64,000 nucleotides of DNA. Source: Emcibacter sp048269205 (GTDB lineage: Bacteria; Pseudomonadota; Alphaproteobacteria; Sphingomonadales; Emcibacteraceae). The stretch covers positions 558,001 to 622,000 of the forward strand of contig NZ_JBLXJC010000002.1 of assembly GCF_048269205.1 (NCBI RefSeq). The letters run 5' to 3'. The notes below the pieces were generated by a model that was not told the DNA's origin, ran no database searches, and worked only from the letters and a program-made list of their open reading frames with translations. This document shows, in pieces, positions 34,714-43,667 of this stretch. Numbering within the stretch: the first letter of the stretch is position 1; every line of letters starts with the position of its first letter. A program made the position numbers and the translations under genes.

Positions 34714-37320
34714 CTATCCCTTTACTGGTTTTCTTCTCCGCTGAAGCCCGACAATCATACCCAATATCAAAACCGCAGGTATATACATCCACTGGTCCGC
34801 AGGCTGTGCTTTCGGCACTTTATAAGACAGTATTTTTAGCCGGGCGTCCAGTTTCGGATTATCAAGCGGTCCGTTAAAAATGGCTTCAGCGGAGAAGTAT
34901 CCGCCTTCATCCTTCAGCCGTTCAAGGCCGAGAGTTTTCAGGCGGGCGTCCCGTCCTCCCTCACTGCCAACGCTCGCCGTGGCCAGGGAGGTTTTCACTT
35001 CATCATTAAAGTCCGTCCGCTCCAGTTGCAATTGCAGCAGACTGTTGTCGGCAATACCTTCCATATCTTCGACAAATCCGCTCACCGGACGTTCTTCCCA
35101 GGCCTCAAAGAACCTGTCGATCCAGAAACCGGGGGCCAAAAGAATAAAGGCCGTGAGCAGTAGAGACACAGATTCCCAGTGCCGGCTGCGCACCAGGAAG
35201 TATCCCCGAAGCGAAGCGGCAAAACACAGCATGCCGATCACCGCCGTCATCACCACCAGCGCCAGATGAAGCGGGCCCTTAATGCCAATCATCAAAAGTT
35301 CCGGATAGAAAATGAAAATAAACGGCAGCACGATCATGCGCAGGCTGTAGACAAACGCCGTCATCCCGGTGCGGATCGGATCACCGCCGGACACCGCCGC
35401 CGCGGCAAAGCTGGCAAGCCCCACCGGCGGCGTCACATCGGCCATGATCCCGAAATAGAATACAAAAAGATGCACGGCGATCAGCTCGATCACCAACCCG
35501 TTCTGGGCACCGAGCGTGGTAATCACCGGCACCATCAGGCTGGAGACGACAATATAGTTGGCGGTGGTCGGCAGCCCCATCCCCAGCACCAGGCTGATCA
35601 GGCCGGTAAAGACCAGCATCAGGATCAGATTACCGCCGGACAGGATTTCCACAAAGGACGCCAGCACCTGCCCGATACCGGTCAGGGACACAGCGCCCAC
35701 AATAATTCCCGCCGTAGCTGTGGCAATGGCGATACCGATCATGTTACGGGCCCCGCCATAGAGCGCCCCTCTGAAGTCGGTGAAACCGGCCCTCAGTTCC
35801 CGCCCTGCTGTTTCATGTCCCCGCAGAAGGGCCTTGAGCGGTTTGTGGGTCAGCAGAATGAATACCATCAGCAAGCTTGCCCAGAAAGCGGACAGGCCGG
35901 GCGACAAACGCTCCACCATCAAACACCAGATCAGAAGCGCCACCGGCAGAATATAATAGAGGCCGCCCCTGAAAATATGACCGGCCGGCGGCAGATGCTC
36001 CAGATCGGTATCTTCCTCAATCTCGGGCACGGAGGCAGAAATTTTCAACAATCCGCCATAGGCCAGCAACAGTAGCAGGATGGTCACAATCGTGGCGAAC
36101 GAGCCGAATACCCCCCTGATCCAGCCAAGACTGAAGTAAACCACAGCGGACAGAAGGGAAAGCCCGGCAATGGCCGCTGCCCACACATAAAGAAGCTGCA
36201 ACAGCGTCAGTCGCTCGCCCCGCCTCGGAAGCCCGGTCATACCCTTGCGCTGTGCCTCCAGATGAACCAGATAGAAAAGCGCGATATAGGAAATGATCGC
36301 CGGCAGGAAGGCGTGCTTGATAATTTCCGTATAGGGCAGGCCCACATATTCCACCATCAGGAAGGCGGCCGCGCCCATGACCGGCGGCATTATCTGGCCA
36401 TTGACCGAAGAGGCCACCTCGATGGCACCCGCTTTCTCACGGCTGAACCCCACCTTCCGCATCAGCGGGACTGTGAAAGTACCAGTGGTCACCACGTTGG
36501 CGATGGAAGAGCCGGAAATGAGGCCGGTAAGAGCCGAGGCAATTACCGAGGCCTTGGCCGGACCGCCCTGCAGATGACCAAGCAGGGAAAAGGCGAGACG
36601 GATAAAATAGTTGCCAGCGCCGGCTTTTTCCAGCAACGCGCCGAACAGGACAAACATGAAAACAAAACCGGTGGAAACGCCGAGAGCGATGCCGTAAACC
36701 CCCTCGGTGGTCAGCCAGAGATGGGACATGGCCTTGTGGAAGGAGGCCCCCTTCCAGCTCAGGGCATCGGGCACCCAGGCACCATTGCCATAAAAGATAT
36801 AGACGAGGAAGAAGAGCGCCACTGTGACCATCGGCAGGCCAAGTGTCCGCCGTGCCGCCTCCAGCAACAGCAGGAGACCACAGCCCCCTACTGCCAGATC
36901 AAAGGGATCGTAGGCGCCGACCCGTTCCGAAAGCGGAATATATTCAAGACAGACATAAAACGCGGCATACCCGGCCAGCAGGGCAATGGCCCAATCGTGA
37001 CGAGGAATGTGACTGTCCGGCGAAGACCGTCGAAAGCTGTGCATCAGGAATGCCAGAACAATGGCAAATGTCAGATGAATGGCGCGGGCCTGCGTATCAT
37101 TGAAAAGAACAAGAAACCGGAAAGCTGCAGGCACCAGTTCACCCAGCAGGTAAGGCAACGGCGAAGCATAATAAAGCTGGAACAGGGACCAGGCAATGGC
37201 AAGTGCGGTGACAATGCCGCCCGGAATTCCCCCCGGATGGCGGATATGTTCCACCTTTTCTTCCAGTGCGTCGACATCCGGCCGGACCCGTCGTTTCCAG
37301 AACTTCAGTTTTGACAGCAT
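34714..37320 (-). CDS. TRAP transporter permease, fused DctQM type
   Basis: An 868-residue inner-membrane protein in which the small and large TRAP membrane subunits are fused. Many membrane segments are visible, with the large-subunit hallmarks SVNGQIMPPVMGAAAFLMVE and GMGLPTTANYIVVSS. The C-terminus (about 720-850) carries a soluble domain like DUF3394, usual in this group. It overlaps the TAXI binding-protein gene by 16 bases and has a GGGG ribosome binding site inside it, so the two are translated together. Its substrate is probably glutamate or a glutamyl acid, inferred from the neighbours. Confidence 0.93.
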   Translation of the reverse strand: MLSKLKFWKRRVRPDVDALEEKVEHIRHPGGIPGGIVTALAIAWSLFQLYYASPLPYLLGELVPAAFRFLVLFNDTQARAIHLTFAIVLAFLMHSFRRSSPDSHIPRHDWAIALLAGYAAFYVCLEYIPLSERVGAYDPFDLAVGGCGLLLLLEAARRTLGLPMVTVALFFLVYIFYGNGAWVPDALSWKGASFHKAMSHLWLTTEGVYGIALGVSTGFVFMFVLFGALLEKAGAGNYFIRLAFSLLGHLQGGPAKASVIASALTGLISGSSIANVVTTGTFTVPLMRKVGFSREKAGAIEVASSVNGQIMPPVMGAAAFLMVEYVGLPYTEIIKHAFLPAIISYIALFYLVHLEAQRKGMTGLPRRGERLTLLQLLYVWAAAIAGLSLLSAVVYFSLGWIRGVFGSFATIVTILLLLLAYGGLLKISASVPEIEEDTDLEHLPPAGHIFRGGLYYILPVALLIWCLMVERLSPGLSAFWASLLMVFILLTHKPLKALLRGHETAGRELRAGFTDFRGALYGGARNMIGIAIATATAGIIVGAVSLTGIGQVLASFVEILSGGNLILMLVFTGLISLVLGMGLPTTANYIVVSSLMVPVITTLGAQNGLVIELIAVHLFVFYFGIMADVTPPVGLASFAAAAVSGGDPIRTGMTAFVYSLRMIVLPFIFIFYPELLMIGIKGPLHLALVVMTAVIGMLCFAASLRGYFLVRSRHWESVSLLLTAFILLAPGFWIDRFFEAWEERPVSGFVEDMEGIADNSLLQLQLERTDFNDEVKTSLATASVGSEGGRDARLKTLGLERLKDEGGYFSAEAIFNGPLDNPKLDARLKILSYKVPKAQPADQWMYIPAVLILGMIVGLQRRRKPVKG

Positions 37321-38303
37321 TCCGACCCCGCGGCTTCCTGCTCACTAATCAGGCCGGCTTCCCGGTAATATCGTATCGCGCCCGGGTGCAGCGGTGCGAT
37401 CAGGCCGGCTGAGATCATCTCCTCGGCTTTCAGAAAAGAGAACGCGGCATGCAGGCGCCTGAAATCCGCCAGGTTTCCGACCACCGCCCTGGTCACATGA
37501 TAGATCACATCATCCGGAATCTGGTCCGAGGTAACAAACACCGCTTTCATGCCAAAGGTTTTCACATCATGGTCCGTACCGTTATAGAGGCCCGCCGAAA
37601 TAACCGCCGGGGCATAATAGGGATTTTCCGCAAGCAATCTGTCAATTGCCGGGCCGGCAACCTCGACAATCACTGAGTCACAGCTGGTTGTAGCCTCCTT
37701 GATGGCGCCGCTGGGCTGACCGACCACATAGGCGATGGCATCCAGTTTATTATCGCACAGGGCCTGAGACTGTTCCGCCGCCTTCAATTCCGCAGCGATG
37801 GCGAAGTCGCTTTCCTGCCAGCCCAGAACCTTCATAAGGGTTTCCATGGTTGCCCGGGTCCCGGACCCCGGATTGCCGATATTGACCCGCTTTCCTTTCA
37901 GGTCATCAAGAAGCCTGATTCCGCTGTCGCGGCGGGCGACAATGGTCAGAGGCTCTGAATGGAGGGAAAACAAAGTCCTGAGACCGGGCCAGGCACCGTC
38001 CCTTTGAAAAAGCTTTTTGCCGGAATAGGCGTGGGATTGCCAGTCTGACTGTGTGACGCCAATATCCAGTTCACCGCGACGAACCGAGCGGATATTATAT
38101 ATAGAGCCCCCTGTCGCCTCCACCGAGCAACGCAGGCCATGCTCACTGCGGTGCCGGTTGACCATTCGGCAAATGGCCGCCCCTGCCGGATAATAGATTC
38201 CGGTCACCCCTCCGGTACCAATGGTGATAAAGCGGTCTGCCAGCACGGTGGTGGCTCCGAAGAGGCACAAAAACAAAACAGGAAACACGCGCAGAAATAT
38301 CAT
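37305..38303 (-). CDS. TAXI-family TRAP solute-binding protein
   Basis: A 332-residue periplasmic binding protein that delivers substrate to the TRAP permease. The signal peptide ends near residue 22 (TTVLAD). FITIGTGGVTGIYYPAGAAIC is the family's N-terminal motif, followed by RRGELDIGVTQSDW and GKRVNIGNPGSGTRATMETL. TAXI proteins often carry glutamate. The gene lies 3 bases after dgcA and overlaps the permease start, all in one operon. Confidence 0.92.
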   Translation of the reverse strand: MIFLRVFPVLFLCLFGATTVLADRFITIGTGGVTGIYYPAGAAICRMVNRHRSEHGLRCSVEATGGSIYNIRSVRRGELDIGVTQSDWQSHAYSGKKLFQRDGAWPGLRTLFSLHSEPLTIVARRDSGIRLLDDLKGKRVNIGNPGSGTRATMETLMKVLGWQESDFAIAAELKAAEQSQALCDNKLDAIAYVVGQPSGAIKEATTSCDSVIVEVAGPAIDRLLAENPYYAPAVISAGLYNGTDHDVKTFGMKAVFVTSDQIPDDVIYHVTRAVVGNLADFRRLHAAFSFLKAEEMISAGLIAPLHPGAIRYYREAGLISEQEAAGSECCQN

Positions 38304-38306
38304 CAG

Positions 38307-39323
38307 TTATCCCACCGCCGCTTCCGCCTTTTCCGTTCCACCCCACAGGTTGCCTGAAATACTCCGGATGATACCATTGTTGATTTCGAGGCCGTTCTCC
38401 CGGTCCTTTGCCATCCACCAGGGGCCGTCCAGATCTATAAAATCAGCCCCGCTACACAGCAATATCGCCGGCGCCATGGACAGGGAAGTGGCCACCATGC
38501 ATCCAATCATGAGGCCAAATCCCTGTTCAAGCGCCCGTTCCCTCAGCCTGACTGCTTCAGTAAGTCCACCGGTTTTATCCAGCTTGATATTGACATACTG
38601 ATATTTTCCCTTGAGGGACGGAAGATCATGCGACGTATGGCAGGATTCATCGGCACAAACCGGCACCCTTGCCTGATAGTCTTTCAGAGCATCGTCTTCA
38701 CCCGCCGGAAGAGGTTGCTCCAGAAGATTGACCCCCAAACCGGCCAGATCCTCATCAACCGATTTCAGGATATCTATGGTCCAGCTTTCATTGGGATCAA
38801 CAATGATCCGGCTTTCCGGTGCTGCGGTCCGCACCGCCCGCATCCGGTCGAGAATATTATCCTGATCCAGCTTCACCTTCAGCAACGGCGCACTTCTGCT
38901 GAGCGCGGCCTTTTCCGCCATTTTCTCCGGCGCATCGACACCAATGGTGATGGCGGTTTCCAGTTCTCCTGGCATATCCAGATCCAGAAGGGAAGCAACA
39001 GTCCTGCCCTGCCAGCGGGCCATCAGATCCCAAAGGGCGCAATCTACTGCATTGCGAGCCGCACCAGGCGGCAACAGGCCCAGGAGTTGTTCAGGGCTTA
39101 CACCTTCCTCGACATCCGGCAGGACCGCGTTAATCTGGTCGAGCACCGACTCCACTGTCTCCCCATATCTGGCATAGGGCACGGATTCCCCTTCCCCCTT
39201 TACCTGGTCACATTCAATGGTGACGTGGATGACATCGGCGCCTGTCTTGACACCACGGGATATTCGAAAGGGTTCTCTTAGCGGCCAGTGCTCGTGACAT
39301 ACGGTCAGGCGTTTGTTGATCAT
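38307..39323 (-). CDS. dgcA: N-acetyl-D-glutamate racemase DgcA (dipeptide-epimerase-like enolase)
   Basis: A 338-residue enolase-superfamily racemase. The KxK motif LLKVKLD holds Lys149 and Lys151. The metal ligands are Asp176 (VDPNES), Glu202 (LEQPL) and Asp225 (CADES), and the second base is Lys247 (NIKLDK). The family is close to L-Ala-D/L-Glu epimerases. Placement next to a DUF1611 DgcN and a LysR regulator supports the described DgcN/DgcA route: D-Glu is N-acetylated, racemised and deacetylated to L-Glu. The gene overlaps dgcN by 4 bases. An alternative is a murein dipeptide epimerase, but the DgcN partner makes that less likely. Confidence 0.85.
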   Translation of the reverse strand: MINKRLTVCHEHWPLREPFRISRGVKTGADVIHVTIECDQVKGEGESVPYARYGETVESVLDQINAVLPDVEEGVSPEQLLGLLPPGAARNAVDCALWDLMARWQGRTVASLLDLDMPGELETAITIGVDAPEKMAEKAALSRSAPLLKVKLDQDNILDRMRAVRTAAPESRIIVDPNESWTIDILKSVDEDLAGLGVNLLEQPLPAGEDDALKDYQARVPVCADESCHTSHDLPSLKGKYQYVNIKLDKTGGLTEAVRLRERALEQGFGLMIGCMVATSLSMAPAILLCSGADFIDLDGPWWMAKDRENGLEINNGIIRSISGNLWGGTEKAEAAVG

Positions 39324-40318
39324 GAAATAAAGTCCACAATTTCCGAAACACCGTCCCTGAGCGGATCGACGCAGGGAACATCAAAGGTTCCGGCAAGTTC
39401 ATTCATATAGTTTCGCGCCTTGACCGCATCATAGCCCGAGGTATTCACGGATATTCCCCCCAGCCTGACCCAGGGATTTGTCAGGGAGGCCGCTCTCAGG
39501 TTTGCCTGGATGCAGTCACCGATTCCCGGCACGGGCTGATGCGGCAGGCCACGCATATGCTGTCTGCCCATTTCATGGCAGAGCACAACTATATCCGGCT
39601 GGGCGCCATGCAACAAGCCAAGGCTGACACCAGCATAGGATGGATGAAACAGGGATCCCTGACCTTCCACGATATCCCAGTGATCTTCCTCATTGTCCGG
39701 CGAGAGAAACTCCGCCGCGCCGGAAATAAAATCGGCCACCACAGCATCAACAGAAAGTCCGCTTCCGGCCACAAGTATACCGGTCTGGCCAGTGGCGCGA
39801 AAATCAGCCTTCATCCCTCGCGCGGACATTTTCTTTTCCAGCGCCAGAGAAGTATACATTTTCCCGACAGAACAGTCCGTACCCACGGTCAGCAGCCTTT
39901 TTCCCTTGCGGCGAATACCTGTCCCCACGGCCAGCTTTTGCGAGGAATGCCGTACATCGAATATCTGGCGGCCTTTTTCCTCCGCCAGGGACTTGATTTC
40001 GGGAATATCAGCAAGTTTCTGATGGAGCCCGTTGGCCACATCCATACCATTCTCCAGTGCCTCCCGGATGCAGGACATCCAGCTCTCCGAAATATGCCCT
40101 CCGGCGTTGGCCAATCCGAGAATGAAGGTCTTGGCCCCCTTCTCCGCCGCCTCGGCGATCGTCATGTCCGGAAAGCCCAGACTGATTTCGCAACCGGGCA
40201 TCCTGAACTGCCCGATGCATTTTTCAGGCCGCCACTGTGCAATTCCGCGGGAAGTCTTGACCGAGAGGGGGTCTCGTACATCACCAAGAAAAAGAAGATA
40301 TGGTGATTCAATCTGCAT
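39320..40318 (-). CDS. dgcN: D-glutamate N-acetyltransferase DgcN (DUF1611 family)
   Basis: A 332-residue protein of the DUF1611 family. TVGTDCSVGKMYTSLALEK (144-162) is a P-loop-like motif, and FRATGQTGILVAGSG and LCHEMGRQHMRGLPHQP are further family motifs. Members paired with a DgcA-type racemase N-acetylate D-glutamate using acetyl-CoA, the first step of D-glutamate catabolism; this is established for marine homologues and inferred here. It lies 29 bases after capA and overlaps dgcA. Confidence 0.85.
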   Translation of the reverse strand: MQIESPYLLFLGDVRDPLSVKTSRGIAQWRPEKCIGQFRMPGCEISLGFPDMTIAEAAEKGAKTFILGLANAGGHISESWMSCIREALENGMDVANGLHQKLADIPEIKSLAEEKGRQIFDVRHSSQKLAVGTGIRRKGKRLLTVGTDCSVGKMYTSLALEKKMSARGMKADFRATGQTGILVAGSGLSVDAVVADFISGAAEFLSPDNEEDHWDIVEGQGSLFHPSYAGVSLGLLHGAQPDIVVLCHEMGRQHMRGLPHQPVPGIGDCIQANLRAASLTNPWVRLGGISVNTSGYDAVKARNYMNELAGTFDVPCVDPLRDGVSEIVDFIS

Positions 40319-40347
40319 AGCTGTCGATACCTTTAGTTTATTGTCGT

Positions 40348-42441
40348 TTAGTTTATTGTGATTGTCTGGGCCGAACGGGAATTGTCGGTTGCTAGCGGCG
40401 CTGAATATCCTTCAACGATTACAACAGACGGCTCCGCCGGTGTGGCATTAAACTCCACAAAATCCATTCTGAATAGTGGATTTATTCCGTCTTTCTTATT
40501 TTTGCCTGACATGTCTGCCTGCCATTCCACAAGAGACAGATCATCAAGATAAATCGCTTCGCCGCTATCATCCCCGTTTTCCAGGATCAGTCTGAAGCCC
40601 TTGACTTTCTTTTTATCCGGCGCAGGAAATTCAATGGAGAACTCCCGCCATTCATCACCTTCGGCCTCTATCCGGCCAAGCTGCACCATCCGCCCCTTTT
40701 TCAGCGCCGCGGCGCGGCGGGCCCCTTGATCCCAAAAGCCGAGCGAGACATTCAAGGGCGCCTCCTTACCGGCGCGAATAAAGCCGTGCAGCGTCAGGGG
40801 CGCACCCGGAACATAGTCATGGGTTCTGATGAAATTTTTAAGCTCGGTCCGACTTCCTCCCGGAAGACACAGGGCATGACTGCCGCGATAGACCACTTCT
40901 GACTGCACCGCACAGGTCTCATCGGGATAAATCCAATTCCTATCGGAAAGCCCCCACAGGCCTTCCTGTTCGAAATCGCCAAACAGCAGACGGTCCCTGC
41001 CGAGACGAAAAGCGCCCGTATCCCCGGAAATCTTCAGCGGGTAGCTGTACCAGGGAAATTCCAGGGGCAGGATTTTACTTCCGCCGTTGATCCGGGCCAC
41101 CTTCACCGGCTGCAGTGCCTGTCCGCCCGCCTGCACCACCGCGTGGCCGCCGGACCGGGACAGAATAACGCCCCGCCGGGAGGACTGGTCAGCAAGCCGC
41201 CTCAGGACATATTGCCTGATATTGCCCACAGCCGGCGTCGGGCGATAGTTCTTGATATACAGCGGCACCACTTCCGCCCGGTGGAATTTGTCGCCATCCA
41301 TCCACACATAAAGCAGAACTGACGGATGGGTTTCATACCGGTACTGATCGAAGACAAAATTTCCCAGGGAATAGGCGATCAGCTTATCCTGATAGATTTC
41401 GAAACCGTGCACCACATGGGGGTGATGACCGATGATCAGATCGGCGCCGCTGTCCACCGCCAGCTTCATACGCCCTTCTGTGGTCTTGCTGGGACCATAG
41501 GAATATTCCCTGCTGCCGTGATATTGCATCACGACAAGGTCGCTCGCTTCGTTCTCCGTCAATACAGTTTGGCGAATATTTTCATCCGACCCATAGGCCG
41601 CACCGCTTTTGTCCGGTCCGTCTGCCACCTGGTTTGGCGTTACCCGGCCTTTCCAGCCCACAAATCCCAGGTGAGAGGTTTTCACGCCGTTGATTTCCTG
41701 ACGCCAGGCCTTCAGGGATTCCGCCCGGTTCATCCCGCCGCCGGAAAAACCGATAGCACTGTTTTTCAGGGCCCGCATGGTGGAGGTTGCGCCTTCCTCT
41801 ATAAAATCATTCACATGATTATTGCCGAGACTAACAAAATCAACCCCCGCCTTTTTCAGCGCCGACAACATGGTTGTGGGACTGTAAAACACATAGGACT
41901 TGGGAGCCGCCGCTTTGGGTTCGACGTCCATCAATGGCGTTTCCATATTCACCGAAGCAAAATCTGCAAGCGCCATATAGGGGGTAATAGAAGACAGAAT
42001 TGCGGCAGCATCCTCTTCCTCGTGACCGGGACGTATCAGCTTCGGCTCTCCCCGTTCAGGATCCTTGAAGCGCCTCCCCATCATGGCGTCGCCTCCAAAG
42101 GCCAGCATGACACGCCCCGGCTTTTTCCGGACCAGAACAATAGGAGGGACCCTGTATCCGTTTTTATCCTTTTCCAGTTCCAGATCGGCAAAACTGTGCA
42201 CAATTGAATAGTGGCCTTCCGCAGAAATTACGAGGCGAAACAAACCGGCGCCGGCTGTCGCCAGGCGATATTGTCCGTTCCTGCCGGTTCGCACTTCCGC
42301 CCCGTCAAGACGGATGGAGACATTTTCAACAGAACGACCCTGCTCATCCAGAATGATCCCTGAAAGGAACGACTGTGAAGCCTGACTTCCCGGGACGACC
42401 AGAAAAAGGCAGATAATCAGAAAAGTGATATATTTGTTCAT
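40348..42441 (-). CDS. Secreted multidomain CapA-family protein
   Basis: A 697-residue exported protein. A signal peptide (to about GSQASQ) is followed by a small carboxypeptidase-regulatory-like beta domain (about 24-105). The CapA/PgsA metallophosphatase-like domain (about 110-395) has GGDAMMGRRF (116-125), SLGNNHVNDF (204-213) and DLVVMQYHGSREYSYGP. A C-terminal region (about 480-640) looks like a carbohydrate-binding-type beta-sandwich. CapA belongs to poly-gamma-glutamate synthesis in Gram-positives, but capB and capC are missing here, so a role in binding or cutting polyglutamate outside the membrane is more likely. It is the first gene of the operon and has a palindromic operator 95 bases upstream. 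Confidence 0.85.
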   Translation of the reverse strand: MNKYITFLIICLFLVVPGSQASQSFLSGIILDEQGRSVENVSIRLDGAEVRTGRNGQYRLATAGAGLFRLVISAEGHYSIVHSFADLELEKDKNGYRVPPIVLVRKKPGRVMLAFGGDAMMGRRFKDPERGEPKLIRPGHEEEDAAAILSSITPYMALADFASVNMETPLMDVEPKAAAPKSYVFYSPTTMLSALKKAGVDFVSLGNNHVNDFIEEGATSTMRALKNSAIGFSGGGMNRAESLKAWRQEINGVKTSHLGFVGWKGRVTPNQVADGPDKSGAAYGSDENIRQTVLTENEASDLVVMQYHGSREYSYGPSKTTEGRMKLAVDSGADLIIGHHPHVVHGFEIYQDKLIAYSLGNFVFDQYRYETHPSVLLYVWMDGDKFHRAEVVPLYIKNYRPTPAVGNIRQYVLRRLADQSSRRGVILSRSGGHAVVQAGGQALQPVKVARINGGSKILPLEFPWYSYPLKISGDTGAFRLGRDRLLFGDFEQEGLWGLSDRNWIYPDETCAVQSEVVYRGSHALCLPGGSRTELKNFIRTHDYVPGAPLTLHGFIRAGKEAPLNVSLGFWDQGARRAAALKKGRMVQLGRIEAEGDEWREFSIEFPAPDKKKVKGFRLILENGDDSGEAIYLDDLSLVEWQADMSGKNKKDGINPLFRMDFVEFNATPAEPSVVIVEGYSAPLATDNSRSAQTITIN

Positions 42442-42535
42442 GACTTATGCTCTGAAAGAAACTGTTTCCGGTCAACCGGATAAGGCAGATTACTCTGGCA
42501 GAACCGACCTGTATAATTCCCGTTCTTCAACCGCA

Positions 42536-42552
42536 TATAACCTTTGGTTATA
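42536..42552. promoter_or_regulatory. Perfect palindromic operator upstream of capA
   Basis: TATAACCTTTGGTTATA: perfect 7-bp arms around TTT, with the T-N11-A core of LysR sites. A possible minus-strand -10 (TATACA, 42510-42515) follows about 20 bases downstream. It sits between the regulator stop and capA. Confidence 0.7.
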
Positions 42553-42561
42553 CGTCAGGCA

Positions 42562-43491
42562 TCAGGAGATGTAGTTTTCGTAAGTCAGCTTGAAGAATTC
42601 CAGGAAATTCCGGCAGGCTGCGGAAAGCGGGCTATTCTCCAGATATAATCCCTTGACCGAGTAACGGATCGGAGGATCAAGCTCTCTGATTTCGATATTT
42701 CCCGGCCCTTCGGACAAGGCCGTCACCTGGTCAACAATCGCCACCCCTCCGCCATAGCCGACAATATTCTTGGCGATATAATAGGTTTGCACCGTTACCA
42801 CCGACTCCAGGTCGATGCCCCGGTCCACAAGGCTGCTGTAGAGTATCTCCGCAAGCGGACCACTGTCCTTGATGCCGATGACGTCCTTGCCTTCAAGCTC
42901 TTCCAGCCGTATTTTCCGGCCCTCTTTCCCGAAATCCCCTTCGTTGCAGATACAGACAAACTCGCCGCTGCCAAAGTCATATTCCTGAATGCCTTCCGTC
43001 TGCGGCGGGTTAAATGCCAGACCGATATCGTCTTCGTGTTCATTCAGGGATTTGACCAGATCGTCATAATGCCGGGTCTGCACATCGAAGGTCACTTCCG
43101 GATACTGTCGGCGAAAATTGGCTATGGTCAACGGCAGGATATTCAGACCAAGCGCCGGCATCACAGCAATCCGCACATGTCCCGACTTTCCGCCCCTCAG
43201 ATTGCGTGACTTGGCCTGAAGGGTCCGCATCTGGCGGTAGACCTTGTGCACCTCGCCAAACAGGGCATGGGCTTCATTTGTCGGTATAAGCTTGCCCTTG
43301 ACCCGTTCAAACAGCGGGTATCCAAGCTGATCCTCTGCATGATGCAGAACCTTGCTGATGGACGGTTGGGAAACATTCAGGCGCTTCGCCGCATTGCTGA
43401 CAGTGCCTGTTGTATAAACCGCGTGAAAAACTTCGATATGACGCAAGCGCATTGTCGGATTTCTTTTTGGTTCCTGATCCTGACTCGCCAT
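42562..43491 (-). CDS. dgcR: LysR-family transcriptional regulator (DgcR-like)
   Basis: A 309-residue DNA-binding regulator. The winged helix-turn-helix is at about 14-75 (MRLRHIEVFHAVYTTGTVSN, AAKRLNVSQPSISKVLHHAE) and the effector-binding domain at about 100-300. Its position directly upstream of the dgcN/dgcA operon matches the LysR-type DgcR that activates D-glutamate catabolism in described systems. The palindromes at 42536, 32932 and 31730 are its likely targets. The start may also be Met14 (43452). The symbol is tentative. Confidence 0.8.
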   Translation of the reverse strand: MASQDQEPKRNPTMRLRHIEVFHAVYTTGTVSNAAKRLNVSQPSISKVLHHAEDQLGYPLFERVKGKLIPTNEAHALFGEVHKVYRQMRTLQAKSRNLRGGKSGHVRIAVMPALGLNILPLTIANFRRQYPEVTFDVQTRHYDDLVKSLNEHEDDIGLAFNPPQTEGIQEYDFGSGEFVCICNEGDFGKEGRKIRLEELEGKDVIGIKDSGPLAEILYSSLVDRGIDLESVVTVQTYYIAKNIVGYGGGVAIVDQVTALSEGPGNIEIRELDPPIRYSVKGLYLENSPLSAACRNFLEFFKLTYENYIS

Positions 43492-43667
43492 TCATGCTGA
43501 CCGGGAAAACCGAAAAGTGCAACATTTTATCTTTAGGGCATCTTTTGACCTGCCGCCATTCGGCCTTGTTTTTCCCGGGTAAACACAATAAAACTGTCGC
43601 CATGAAAACAGTCCGGAAAAGTAAGAAACATACCGGACAAAAAGGTATTTGCTAAACACGGGATATA

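Noticed and set aside
40348..42441. Part of a polyglutamate capsule synthesis operon
   Set aside because: No capB or capC-like gene lies in the window, and the operon partners are transport and breakdown enzymes.
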